Positions 1 to 6,426 of a stretch of DNA of 11,014 bases are shown in pieces. The position numbers and the translations under genes were made by a program. Origin of the DNA: CAYYMX01 sp964473045 (GTDB lineage Bacteria; Pseudomonadota; Alphaproteobacteria; Methylaequorales; Methylaequoraceae); contig CAYYMX010000045.1 in the NCBI GenBank assembly GCA_964473045.1, positions 1-11,014 of the forward strand, read 5' to 3'. The stretch's first letter is position 1; the number at the start of each line of letters is the position of its first letter. The notes beneath the pieces were generated by a model, which was given only the letters and a program-made list of their open reading frames with translations, did not search any database and was not told the DNA's origin.

Positions 1-2
1 TT

Positions 3-413
3 ATAAACTATAAAAAAAAAGATTTTTTTGAAGAAATAAAGAAATTTGACACTGATGGTTTGGATCTAATTTTAGACATTGTAGGTGGAGATTATGTAAT
101 GAAAAATATAAACCTTCTAAAAAAAGAAGGTAAATTAATCAATATCGCATTTCAAAATGGCTCAAAGATTGAATTGAATTTAATGAAAGTTATGTTAAAA
201 AGACTTACAATCACTGGCTCAACTCTAAGAATTAGAGATTCTGCTTTTAAAGGAGAAATTCTTGGTAAGTTAAAAAAAAAAGTTTTTCCTAGTTTTGAGA
301 ATGGTAGTATTAAATGTTATATTGACTCAGTATTTAGGCTTGATCAGGTTATTCAAGCTCATAAAAGACTATATGAAGGTAGCCATATTGGTAAAGTTAT
401 TTTAAATGTATAA
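3..413 (+). CDS. NAD(P)H:quinone oxidoreductase, MDR family (3' part only)
   Basis: The frame is open from base 3 to the TAA at 411-413, so this is the C-terminal 136 residues or so of a gene that starts before the window. The visible segment begins in the nucleotide-binding half: a DLILDIVGGDY stretch, then a glycine turn before LINIAFQNGSK, then KRLTITGSTLR, and the tail HKRLYEGSHIGKVILNV. This order is characteristic of the zinc-independent quinone oxidoreductase (Qor/PIG3-like) branch of the medium-chain dehydrogenases, soluble enzymes that reduce quinones or similar electrophiles with NADPH. The catalytic-domain N terminus and Rossmann GxGxxG are off the left edge, so cofactor and substrate cannot be judged here. 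It lies 9 bases upstream of the trcR-like gene on the same strand, so the two may be cotranscribed. Confidence 0.85.
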   Translation: MNYKKKDFFEEIKKFDTDGLDLILDIVGGDYVMKNINLLKKEGKLINIAFQNGSKIELNLMKVMLKRLTITGSTLRIRDSAFKGEILGKLKKKVFPSFENGSIKCYIDSVFRLDQVIQAHKRLYEGSHIGKVILNV

Positions 414-422
414 AGGAAAATT

Positions 423-947
423 ATGAGAAAGCCACTAATGCCAAAAGCAACTGCTATCTGGCTGATTGACAACACATCACTGACATTCAAGCAAATTTCG
501 AATTTTGTTAGTTTACATATCTTAGAAGTTCAAGCAATAGCAGATGGTGAAGTTTCTGGAAGTATTTTACCTAGAAACCCTATAGAGAATGGTGAGTTAT
601 CAATCGATGAAATAAAAAAGTGTGAAAAAAATCAGAACTCTACCTTAAAAATAAAAGATTCTAATATTCCTATGCCAAACGCCAAAACAAAAGGTGCAAA
701 ATACACGCCTTTATCAAAAAGGGCAGACAAGCCAAATGGAATTTACTGGTTAATTAAAAATATTCCAAATTTGCCTGACTCAAAAATCTGTAAAATCATT
801 GGGACTACAAAAAATACAGTTAATTCAATAAAAGATAGAAGTTTTTGGAATATGCAGAACTTGAGAGCTCAAAATCCATTTGAACTAGGATTATGCTCCA
901 AAGAGGAGCTTGACAATATAATCCAACAATACAAATCAGAAAGTTAA
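423..947 (+). CDS. trcR: DUF1013 protein, TrcR-type cell-cycle transcriptional regulator
   Basis: This is a 174-residue protein starting at an ATG with an AAGGA ribosome site at 414-418. The N terminus MRKPLMPKATAIWLIDNTSL and the segment LHILEVQAIADGEV are hallmarks of DUF1013, a family essentially confined to Alphaproteobacteria and annotated as the cell-cycle regulator TrcR. Two helix-turn-helix-like segments are visible: residues about 20-45 (LTFKQISNFVSLHILEVQ) and about 105-140 (DSKICKIIGTTKNTVNSIKD). These imply DNA binding in the cytoplasm. The central linker (about residues 75-95) is lysine-rich and low in complexity. It follows the quinone oxidoreductase gene by 9 bases, and its TAA touches the stop of the convergent DUF465 gene with no base between. 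The family assignment is firm. The targets in this organism are unknown, and the name rests on the family label. Confidence 0.88.
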   Translation: MRKPLMPKATAIWLIDNTSLTFKQISNFVSLHILEVQAIADGEVSGSILPRNPIENGELSIDEIKKCEKNQNSTLKIKDSNIPMPNAKTKGAKYTPLSKRADKPNGIYWLIKNIPNLPDSKICKIIGTTKNTVNSIKDRSFWNMQNLRAQNPFELGLCSKEELDNIIQQYKSES

Positions 948-1124
948 TTATTTTGATAACTTAACTATCTCATCTCTAATTTGTAATTTTTTTTTTTTTA
1001 AATCCAAAACTTTCAAATCATCCGAAGATACTCTGCCAATCTCTTTTTGCAAGAGAGAATCATAAAATGCATGTTTAGAAGTTAAGGATTTGATTTTTTT
1101 TTTATTATGCACAATTCTTTGCAT
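948..1124 (-). CDS. DUF465 (YdcH-like) small protein
   Basis: This short gene on the minus strand encodes 58 residues, from an ATG at 1124-1122 to a TAA at 950-948. The translation begins MQRIVHNKKKIKSL and has a charged heptad-like second half (DLKVLDLKKKKLQIRDEIV). The pattern of a helix around HAFYDSLLQKEI, then a short turn with SSDD, then L..LK.KKL.I.DEI matches DUF465, a small helical-hairpin family that often sits beside purE in Alphaproteobacteria. A 13-T tract on the plus strand (987-999) encodes its lysine run and leaves the frame intact. The molecular role of the family is not established. The gene is tail to tail with trcR (0 bases) and divergent from purE, with 44 bases between the start codons. 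No strong ribosome site precedes the ATG. Confidence 0.8.
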   Translation of the reverse strand: MQRIVHNKKKIKSLTSKHAFYDSLLQKEIGRVSSDDLKVLDLKKKKLQIRDEIVKLSK

Positions 1125-1128
1125 AACT

Positions 1129-1134
1129 TATAAT
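1129..1134 (+). promoter_or_regulatory. Candidate -10 box for purE-purK
   Basis: A perfect TATAAT lies in the divergent gap between the DUF465 and purE genes. Transcription would begin near 1141, at the start of a 13-A tract. This favours translation from the ATG at 1169 rather than the ATG at 1136. There is no convincing -35 box: the best candidate, 18 bases upstream, is TTATGC. In DNA this AT-rich, a chance TATAAT is common, so this is only a candidate. Confidence 0.35.
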
Positions 1135-1168
1135 AATGTTAAAAAAAAAAAAACCAACAAATTTAATT

Positions 1169-1669
1169 ATGATCTTAAAAAATAATAGTACTTTGGTGTC
1201 TTTAGTTATGGGAAGTCAATCGGATTGGAAAACACTTTCACATTCAGAAAAAATTCTTAAAGAGTTTGGGATAAATTATGAAAAAAAAATAATATCAGCT
1301 CATAGAACACCAGAAAGATTGTATAATTTTGCAAAAAGTTTGACATCTACAAATATCGAGGTTGTTATTGCAGGTGCAGGAGGAGCCGCACATTTACCTG
1401 GCATGATAGCTTCACTAACTCACATTCCAGTATTAGGTGTGCCAATTGAATCTAAAACACTAAAAGGACTAGATAGCTTAGTTTCAATTGTTCAAATGCC
1501 TGCAGGCATACCTCTTCCAACATTGGCAATTGGAAAAGCTGGTGCTATCAACGCAGGGTTAACTTCAGCGTCAATTTTAAGTTTGAAGTATCCAGACATT
1601 AAGAAAAAACTTTTAATTTTTAGATCAAAACAGACAAGATCCGTAAAAAAAAAACCAGTAAATGAATAG
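1169..1669 (+). CDS. purE: N5-carboxyaminoimidazole ribonucleotide mutase PurE (class I)
   Basis: PurE moves the carboxyl group of N5-CAIR to C4, giving CAIR, in de novo purine synthesis; it is a cytosolic homo-octamer in studied bacteria. Counting from this ATG the protein has 166 residues, close to the usual 160-170. The active-site motifs are intact: GSQSDW at 15-20, SAHRTP at 43-48 and GAGGAAHLPGM at 69-79, followed by PVLGVPIES. The C-terminal 20 residues are lysine-rich. An upstream in-frame ATG at 1136 would add 11 lysine-rich residues. I preferred 1169 because the family begins close to this point and a TATAAT at 1129-1134 would place the transcript start after 1136. Neither start has a clear ribosome site. 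The stop overlaps the purK start by 8 bases, indicating translational coupling. Confidence 0.95.
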   Translation: MILKNNSTLVSLVMGSQSDWKTLSHSEKILKEFGINYEKKIISAHRTPERLYNFAKSLTSTNIEVVIAGAGGAAHLPGMIASLTHIPVLGVPIESKTLKGLDSLVSIVQMPAGIPLPTLAIGKAGAINAGLTSASILSLKYPDIKKKLLIFRSKQTRSVKKKPVNE

Positions 1670-2708
1670 AAAAAAAATTGGAATTTTGGGTGGTGGACAA
1701 CTGGGAATGTTTATTTGTCAAATTGCAAAAAAAATGAATATTCAAACATCAGTTTTCTCAGAAATAGATGATTTTAGTGCTAAAAAATTTTGCGATAATT
1801 TTTTTATAGCTAGTTATAATAATCAAAAGACTCTAAATGAATTTTTAAACTCTTCAGATATTTTCACCATAGAAACAGAAAATATTCCAAAAAATGTTTT
1901 ATGGAATATAGAAAAAAAAAAAAAACTCTTTCCTTCTTCTAAGATAGTTGAGATAGCCCAAAATAGGCTTCTAGAAAAAAAAATTTTAAATTCTCTAGAA
2001 GGAATAAAAACAGCAAAATATAAACCTATAAATAATTTTAATCAATTAAAGTTAGGTCTAGAAGATTTTAACTTTAATGCAATTCTTAAGTCATGTGAAA
2101 TGGGTTACGATGGAAAAAATCAGTTCCTAATTAACAAAAATAACATTCAAAAATACAAGAATAAAAGCCTCAAGAACCACATACTTGAGGAACTGTTGGA
2201 TTTTAAAAAAGAAATTTCCGTTATCGTATGTCGTGATAGTAAAAAAAATGTAATAACTTATCCGCCAGTTGAGAATATCCACAAAAATTCAATCTTACAT
2301 AAAACAAATTATCCAGCAAAAATAAATCTTAAAACAAAGAATGAGGCAGAAAAGATCTCTAAAAAAATTGCTTCAGATCTTGATGTTATTGGTAATATTG
2401 CCGTAGAAATGTTTGTAATGAAAGATGAAAAAATTCTAGTTAACGAAATTGCACCTCGCCCTCACAATTCTGGCCATTGGACAATTGATTGTTGCAAGTT
2501 TAATCAGTTTGAAAACCTTATTTATGCAATAACCGAAAATAATGTGAAAAAACCAATACCTAAAAAAAGATGTTCTATGATTAATCTTATTGGAGATGAA
2601 TACAAAAATATCAATATTTTAAAAAGAAAATTTAGATGTTACGATTATTACAAAACCAAAATAAAACCTAACAGAAAAATGGGTCATTACATCATTGAAC
2701 AGAACTAA
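1662..2708 (+). CDS. purK: 5-(carboxyamino)imidazole ribonucleotide synthase PurK
   Basis: PurK is an ATP-grasp enzyme that carboxylates AIR with bicarbonate and ATP to N5-CAIR, the substrate of PurE, which is encoded just upstream. The protein has 348 residues, of ordinary length. Landmarks are the N-terminal GILGGGQLGMF (residues 7-17), the ATP-binding loop segment SCEMGYDGKNQ (144-154), a central strand around EISVIVCRDS, and the metal/ATP-site block NEIAPRPHNSGHWT (261-274). The small C-terminal domain includes MINLIGDE. A 14-A homopolymer at 1912-1925 encodes a lysine run without breaking the frame. The start overlaps the end of purE by 8 bases. The 3' end overlaps the convergent coq9 gene by 17 bases, so the last codons of each gene are antisense to the other. 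Confidence 0.95.
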   Translation: MNRKKIGILGGGQLGMFICQIAKKMNIQTSVFSEIDDFSAKKFCDNFFIASYNNQKTLNEFLNSSDIFTIETENIPKNVLWNIEKKKKLFPSSKIVEIAQNRLLEKKILNSLEGIKTAKYKPINNFNQLKLGLEDFNFNAILKSCEMGYDGKNQFLINKNNIQKYKNKSLKNHILEELLDFKKEISVIVCRDSKKNVITYPPVENIHKNSILHKTNYPAKINLKTKNEAEKISKKIASDLDVIGNIAVEMFVMKDEKILVNEIAPRPHNSGHWTIDCCKFNQFENLIYAITENNVKKPIPKKRCSMINLIGDEYKNINILKRKFRCYDYYKTKIKPNRKMGHYIIEQN

Positions 2709-3306
2709 AAAAATTTTTTATCTTACTTTTGAACTTTCCAAAAGTTAAGGTTAAGGCAATTTGATTGTCCAAAAACACCCTAGTTTTTTTAATTTCAAAA
2801 GAATTATCAAATACAAAACGGGTAAAAGTAGAAGCATAAATTTTCATTAAAATTAATCTTTTTGTATAATAATTAAAATCTGTTGATTTATCCCCGCTAT
2901 GAAACCAAATTTCATCTGCTACATTAAATAAAATTTTTTTCAAATACTTTGCTGAGCTTGGTCTTATCATAAGAAAAAAAATTTTTTTTTTAGGGACTTT
3001 AAGATTATCCATTACTTCAAGTCTTTGTAAAATATAATATTTAACTTTTTCATTTGTTCTAAAAATATTGAAGTTTTTAGGCTTTTTTTTGTTTATAACA
3101 ATTCTATTTATAAGGTTGTTCATCTCCATCATCAAAGACATTAAACCATCAGGAAGAAAATTTGTTTCTATTCTTTTTTTATACTTGATATCAATTTTAA
3201 GTTCTTTCATGGATTTCATTAACATCGAATTAAAATCATCCAGAAATGAAAGATTTTTGAGCATTAATAAAAAAAATTTATTTTTTTCAAGTTTGCTAAT
3301 TTGCAT
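2692..3306 (-). CDS. coq9: COQ9 family ubiquinone biosynthesis protein (rpsU-divergent protein)
   Basis: This 204-residue minus-strand protein starts at ATG 3306-3304 and ends in TGA. The diagnostic block is in the C-terminal half: ADEIWFHSGDK at 130-140, then STDFNYYTKR at 141-150, then an aromatic and aliphatic helix and a FLDNQI segment near 178-183. This is the COQ9 signature. In Alphaproteobacteria the family has also been described as the rpsU-divergently transcribed protein, which is exactly the arrangement here (71 bases to rpsU). COQ9 has a TetR-like fold, binds lipid or isoprenoid and assists COQ7 hydroxylation in ubiquinone synthesis; those properties come from the eukaryotic protein. 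The N-terminal 80 residues are lysine-rich and little conserved. The 3' end overlaps purK by 17 bases. Confidence 0.85.
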   Translation of the reverse strand: MQISKLEKNKFFLLMLKNLSFLDDFNSMLMKSMKELKIDIKYKKRIETNFLPDGLMSLMMEMNNLINRIVINKKKPKNFNIFRTNEKVKYYILQRLEVMDNLKVPKKKIFFLMIRPSSAKYLKKILFNVADEIWFHSGDKSTDFNYYTKRLILMKIYASTFTRFVFDNSFEIKKTRVFLDNQIALTLTFGKFKSKIKNFFSSVQ

Positions 3307-3322
3307 AATTTTAAAAAATAGT

Positions 3323-3349
3323 TTGCTTTATTATCATATTTTCTATAAA
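3323..3349 (+). promoter_or_regulatory. Candidate rpsU promoter
   Basis: TTGCTT at 3323-3328 and TATAAA at 3344-3349 are 15 bases apart in the 71-base divergent gap between coq9 and rpsU. A start near 3356 would leave a leader of about 22 bases that carries the ribosome site. The spacing is short and the -35 match is only three of six, so the call is weak. Confidence 0.3.
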
Positions 3350-3364
3350 TATACTTCAAATCTT

Positions 3365-3370
3365 AAGGAG
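3365..3370 (+). promoter_or_regulatory. Strong Shine-Dalgarno site that fixes the rpsU start
   Basis: AAGGAG is one of the two strongest ribosome-binding sites in the window. With a 7-base spacer it points to the ATA at 3378-3380. The next ATG in the frame is at 3420, 49 bases downstream of the site, too far for normal initiation. The site is therefore the main evidence for an AUA start of rpsU. Confidence 0.7.
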
Positions 3371-3377
3371 AAGTAAA

Positions 3378-3584
3378 ATAATACGCGTACACGTTAGAGA
3401 TAATAACCTAGAAAAAGCCATGAGAGCAATGAAAAAAAAACTTCAGCGCGAGGGTGTTTTTAAAGAAATTAAACAAAGAAGGGCGTATGAAAAACCTTCT
3501 GAGAAAAAGGCAAGACTTCTCAATGAGTCAACTAGAAGATGTAAAAAAATGCTCAGGAAAAAACTTGAGATTCAAGGATATTAA
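3378..3584 (+). CDS. rpsU: Small ribosomal subunit protein bS21, apparent AUA start
   Basis: The frame encodes bS21, a small basic protein of the 30S subunit near the platform and the anti-Shine-Dalgarno region. Conserved elements are VHVRDNNLEKAMRAMKKKLQ, then REGVFKEIKQRR, then YEKPSEKKAR, followed by a lysine/arginine-rich helix. The first conserved residues (RVHVRDNN) lie before any ATG, GTG or TTG in frame; the first ATG is codon 15. An AAGGAG site 7 bases upstream indicates initiation at ATA 3378 (68 residues), with a second ATA at 3381 as an alternative. So either an unusual AUA start is used or an ATG was mutated or miscalled at base 3380. The stop overlaps the stop of convergent pntB in a TTAA palindrome. 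The gene is divergent from coq9. Confidence 0.9.
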   Translation: MIRVHVRDNNLEKAMRAMKKKLQREGVFKEIKQRRAYEKPSEKKARLLNESTRRCKKMLRKKLEIQGY

Positions 3585-4975
3585 TCAAGACTTTTTATAA
3601 TATTTTCAACCATTTTTTTGGCATCTGAAAACAACATCATAGTATTATCTCTGAAAAACAATTCATTATCAACTCCAGCATAGCCTGATGCCATTGATCG
3701 CTTTACGAATAGAACAGTACCAGCATTTTCTACATCAAGTATTGGCATACCGTAGATTGGACTACTCTTATCAGTTTTTGCTGCTGGATTAGTGATATCA
3801 TTAGCTCCAATCACAAAAACCGCATCAGTATTGGAAAACTCACTATTTATTTCCTCTAACTCAAATACTTCATCATACGGAACTGTAGCTTCTGCAAGTA
3901 AAACATTCATATGACCTGGCATTCTTCCAGCTACTGGATGAATAGCATATTTAACTCCTACTCCATTTTTTTTTAAAATATCACACATTTCTCTAAGTGC
4001 ATGTTGTGCTTGAGCTACTGCCATACCATAACCAGGTACAATAATTACATTACTAGCATTGCTCATAATAAATGCTGCATCTTCAGGACTACCAGTTTTA
4101 ACTGATCTGTTTTCTATTTTATCAACAACATTTGAACCTTCATCAACTCCAAATCCTCCTAAAATTACACTTATAAATGAACGGTTCATTCCTTTACACA
4201 TGATGTAACTCAAAATCGCCCCAGAAGCTCCAACAAGTGAGCCTACAATAATCAATAATTGATTTGACAAAGTAAAACCAATGCCAGCTGCAGCCCATCC
4301 AGAATAAGAATTTAACATTGAAACCACAACTGGCATATCAGCTCCACCTATAGGAATAATAATTAAAATTCCTAAAATTAAAGAAGTTAAAACAATGATC
4401 CAAAAGGTTTCTTTAGAAACATCTACAGCAAAAAAAACAACCAAACTAATAATAAACAAGACAACCAAAAGATTTAAGAAATGCTGACCAAAAAAAATTG
4501 TTGGCGCACCACTAACTAACCCCTGCAACTTTAAGAAAGCAACAATAGATCCAGTAAAAGTTATTGCACCTATAACAACCCCGATAGACATTTCAATTAA
4601 ACTCGATAAATAAATTCTTCCATCTAAATCGACTATTGAATAGCTCTCGGGCGAATATAAAGCACTAGCAGCTACAAAAACTGCTGCCAGACCAACAAGA
4701 GAGTGAAAAGCAGCAACAAGTTGAGGCAAAGCAGTCATTTGAATCTTTAATGCTATAAATGTTCCTATTCCACCTCCAATTAGAATCCCTAGAATTATTA
4801 TTTCATATGACAAAACATTGGGGTTATATAGTGTGGTAACAATTGCTATAATCATTCCAGTTATTCCAAAAAAGTTTCCCCTTCTGGCTGATTCCGGATG
4901 AGACAAACCTTTAAGAGCCAATATAAAAAATATTGCTGCGACTAGGTAACTAATTGCTGTTAAATTCTCAGACAC
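3581..4975 (-). CDS. pntB: NAD(P) transhydrogenase subunit beta PntB
   Basis: PntB is the membrane and NADP(H)-binding subunit of proton-translocating transhydrogenase, which uses the proton gradient across the inner membrane to drive NADP+ reduction by NADH. The protein has 464 residues, the normal length. Residues 1 to about 260 form the multi-span domain II. It retains a histidine at 91 (AAFHSLVGLAA) and an aspartate at 213 (GGADMPVVVSM), at the positions known to matter in the E. coli subunit. Domain III (about 285-464) has the NADP Rossmann-type GYGMAVAQAQ at 315-324, HPVAGRMPGHMNVLLAEA at 346-363 and VIGANDITNPAA. The start is GTG (4975-4973), 3 bases after the pntA2 stop, with an AAGGA inside the end of pntA2. 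It is the last gene of the run and overlaps rpsU by 4 bases. Confidence 0.97.
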   Translation of the reverse strand: MSENLTAISYLVAAIFFILALKGLSHPESARRGNFFGITGMIIAIVTTLYNPNVLSYEIIILGILIGGGIGTFIALKIQMTALPQLVAAFHSLVGLAAVFVAASALYSPESYSIVDLDGRIYLSSLIEMSIGVVIGAITFTGSIVAFLKLQGLVSGAPTIFFGQHFLNLLVVLFIISLVVFFAVDVSKETFWIIVLTSLILGILIIIPIGGADMPVVVSMLNSYSGWAAAGIGFTLSNQLLIIVGSLVGASGAILSYIMCKGMNRSFISVILGGFGVDEGSNVVDKIENRSVKTGSPEDAAFIMSNASNVIIVPGYGMAVAQAQHALREMCDILKKNGVGVKYAIHPVAGRMPGHMNVLLAEATVPYDEVFELEEINSEFSNTDAVFVIGANDITNPAAKTDKSSPIYGMPILDVENAGTVLFVKRSMASGYAGVDNELFFRDNTMMLFSDAKKMVENIIKSLD

Positions 4976-4978
4976 TTT

Positions 4979-5284
4979 TTATTTAGAATCCTTTTTTGTT
5001 TTTTTTTTAAACATTGATAACATTCTATGGGAAACAACAAATCCTCCAAAAATATTTATGGAAGCCAAAATTATAGAAAAAAAACCCATAAGCGAAGAAA
5101 AATTTATTTTTTCTGGACCTGCAGCAATAATAGCTCCCACAATTATTACACTAGAGATTGCATTAGTGACTGCCATTAAAGGTGAATGCAGGGCTGATGT
5201 TACACCCCAAATAACGTAATAACCAATAATACAGGATAAAACAAAAATCATTAAAAGATTTATTACAGGATCAATATTTTCCAT
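4979..5284 (-). CDS. pntA2: NAD(P) transhydrogenase alpha subunit, part 2 (PntA2)
   Basis: This 101-residue membrane protein supplies the small part of domain II that is fused to the alpha subunit in E. coli but is separate in alphaproteobacteria such as Rhodospirillum rubrum. Three hydrophobic spans are visible at about 8-28, 44-55 and 62-84. The conserved HSPLMAVTNAISSVI precedes the second span. The C terminus is a short lysine-rich cytoplasmic tail. The ATG shares one base with the TAA of pntA1 (5284). A GAGGAGG ribosome site at 5289-5295 sits within the final codons of pntA1, so the two are very likely translationally coupled. It assembles with PntA1 and PntB in the inner membrane. Confidence 0.95.
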   Translation of the reverse strand: MENIDPVINLLMIFVLSCIIGYYVIWGVTSALHSPLMAVTNAISSVIIVGAIIAAGPEKINFSSLMGFFSIILASINIFGGFVVSHRMLSMFKKKTKKDSK

Positions 5285-6408
5285 TAAACCTCCTCTTTAG
5301 TAGTTTTATTGTTTTTTAAAACGCATGTTTCTTTAACAACCTCATCTTGCCAATTAAAATCATGAAATTTTCCTGATTCACATGAATTCATTAAAAAATT
5401 AATAATATTTTTTGAGTATAACCTTGATGCGTCATGAGAAACCGAAGAAGCTAAATTTTTTGGCCCAATAATCTTTTTTGATTTAAACTCAACAATTTCT
5501 CCATTTATTGTAAGTTCACAATTTCCTCCAAATTCAGATGCTAAATCCATGATAATGCTTCCAACCTTCATAGACTCAACCATTCTTTTGGTAATTATTT
5601 TTGGAGCTGGTTTACTAGGGATTAGGGCAGTTGAAATAACTATATCCATTTTTTCTATACTTTCCTCTAAAAGTTTAGCTTGCTTTTTTTTATATTCCTT
5701 AGTCATTTCTTTAGCATAACCACCTGAAGTTTCTCCTGAATCTTTACTCTCAACTGAAACAAACTTTGCTCCTAAACTCTCGACTTGCTCTTTTGTTGAA
5801 GATCTTACATCAAACACCGATACTACTGCTCCCAACCTTTTTGCAGTAGCAACTGCTTGAAGTCCAGCAACACCAGCACCTATAATTAATACTTTAGCCG
5901 GAGCTACGGTGCCAGCAGATGTCATCATTAAAGGAAAAGCTTTATTAAAGTAACTTGCTGCATCAACAACGGCTTTATATCCTGATAAATTACTTTGGGA
6001 AGACAAAATATCCATACTTTGTGCTCTTGAAATTCTAGGCATTTTTTCCATGGCAAAAACATTAATTTTTAACTTCTTTAAGTTCTGGAATTCTAATTTA
6101 AATTTTTCTGGATATAAAAGCGTTAGTAATGAACAATTTTTTAAAAAAGAAAACTCATTAACTTTGTTGGTTTTTAATGGCCTTTGAATTTTAACAACAA
6201 TGTCAGCATTCTTGTAAAGATCATTAGATTTTGAAATAATTGTTGCCCCACTCTTCTTATATTCATTATCTGTAAAGGAAGATAAAATTCCTGCATTTGA
6301 CTGAACACAAACATTAAAACCCATTTTTTTTAGACTAGAAACACAATCCGGGGTGATGCTTACCCTTTTCTCTGACTCTGATAATTCTGAAGGAATAACA
6401 AGTTTCAT
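5284..6408 (-). CDS. pntA1: NAD(P) transhydrogenase alpha subunit, part 1 (PntA1)
   Basis: This is the soluble NAD(H)-binding domain I of proton-translocating transhydrogenase. From the ATG at 6408 it has 374 residues, the expected length. It is related to alanine dehydrogenase. Visible landmarks are MKLVIPSELSESEKRVSITP at the N terminus, RISRAQSMDILSSQSNLSGY at 125-144 and the NAD Rossmann loop GAGVAGLQA at 177-185, followed by VSVFDVRSSTKEQV. A TTG at 6417 would add three residues. ATG 6408 is preferred because family members begin with the same M-K-hydrophobic-P pattern. It lies 18 bases after the pepF stop, so the peptidase gene and the transhydrogenase genes probably share a transcript. 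Its last codons (KEEV) also form the pntA2 ribosome site. Confidence 0.96.
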   Translation of the reverse strand: MKLVIPSELSESEKRVSITPDCVSSLKKMGFNVCVQSNAGILSSFTDNEYKKSGATIISKSNDLYKNADIVVKIQRPLKTNKVNEFSFLKNCSLLTLLYPEKFKLEFQNLKKLKINVFAMEKMPRISRAQSMDILSSQSNLSGYKAVVDAASYFNKAFPLMMTSAGTVAPAKVLIIGAGVAGLQAVATAKRLGAVVSVFDVRSSTKEQVESLGAKFVSVESKDSGETSGGYAKEMTKEYKKKQAKLLEESIEKMDIVISTALIPSKPAPKIITKRMVESMKVGSIIMDLASEFGGNCELTINGEIVEFKSKKIIGPKNLASSVSHDASRLYSKNIINFLMNSCESGKFHDFNWQDEVVKETCVLKNNKTTKEEV

Positions 6409-6426
6409 AAAATACAATCTAACTTT

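Noticed and set aside
987..1153. Long A and T tracts (13 T at 987-999, 13 A at 1141-1153) as terminators or regulatory repeats
   Set aside because: There is no GC-rich hairpin before them. The first is a lysine run inside the DUF465 gene, and such tracts occur throughout this AT-rich DNA.
3068..3376. A 102-codon plus-strand frame opposite coq9, with a hydrophobic translation
   Set aside because: It is antisense to the well-supported COQ9 signature region and N terminus. Its hydrophobic look comes from the complement of lysine-rich codons, it has no family pattern, and it runs into the rpsU leader.
6409..6417. TTG start for pntA1, three residues upstream
   Set aside because: The ATG at 6408 gives the conserved family N terminus, and no better ribosome site supports the TTG.
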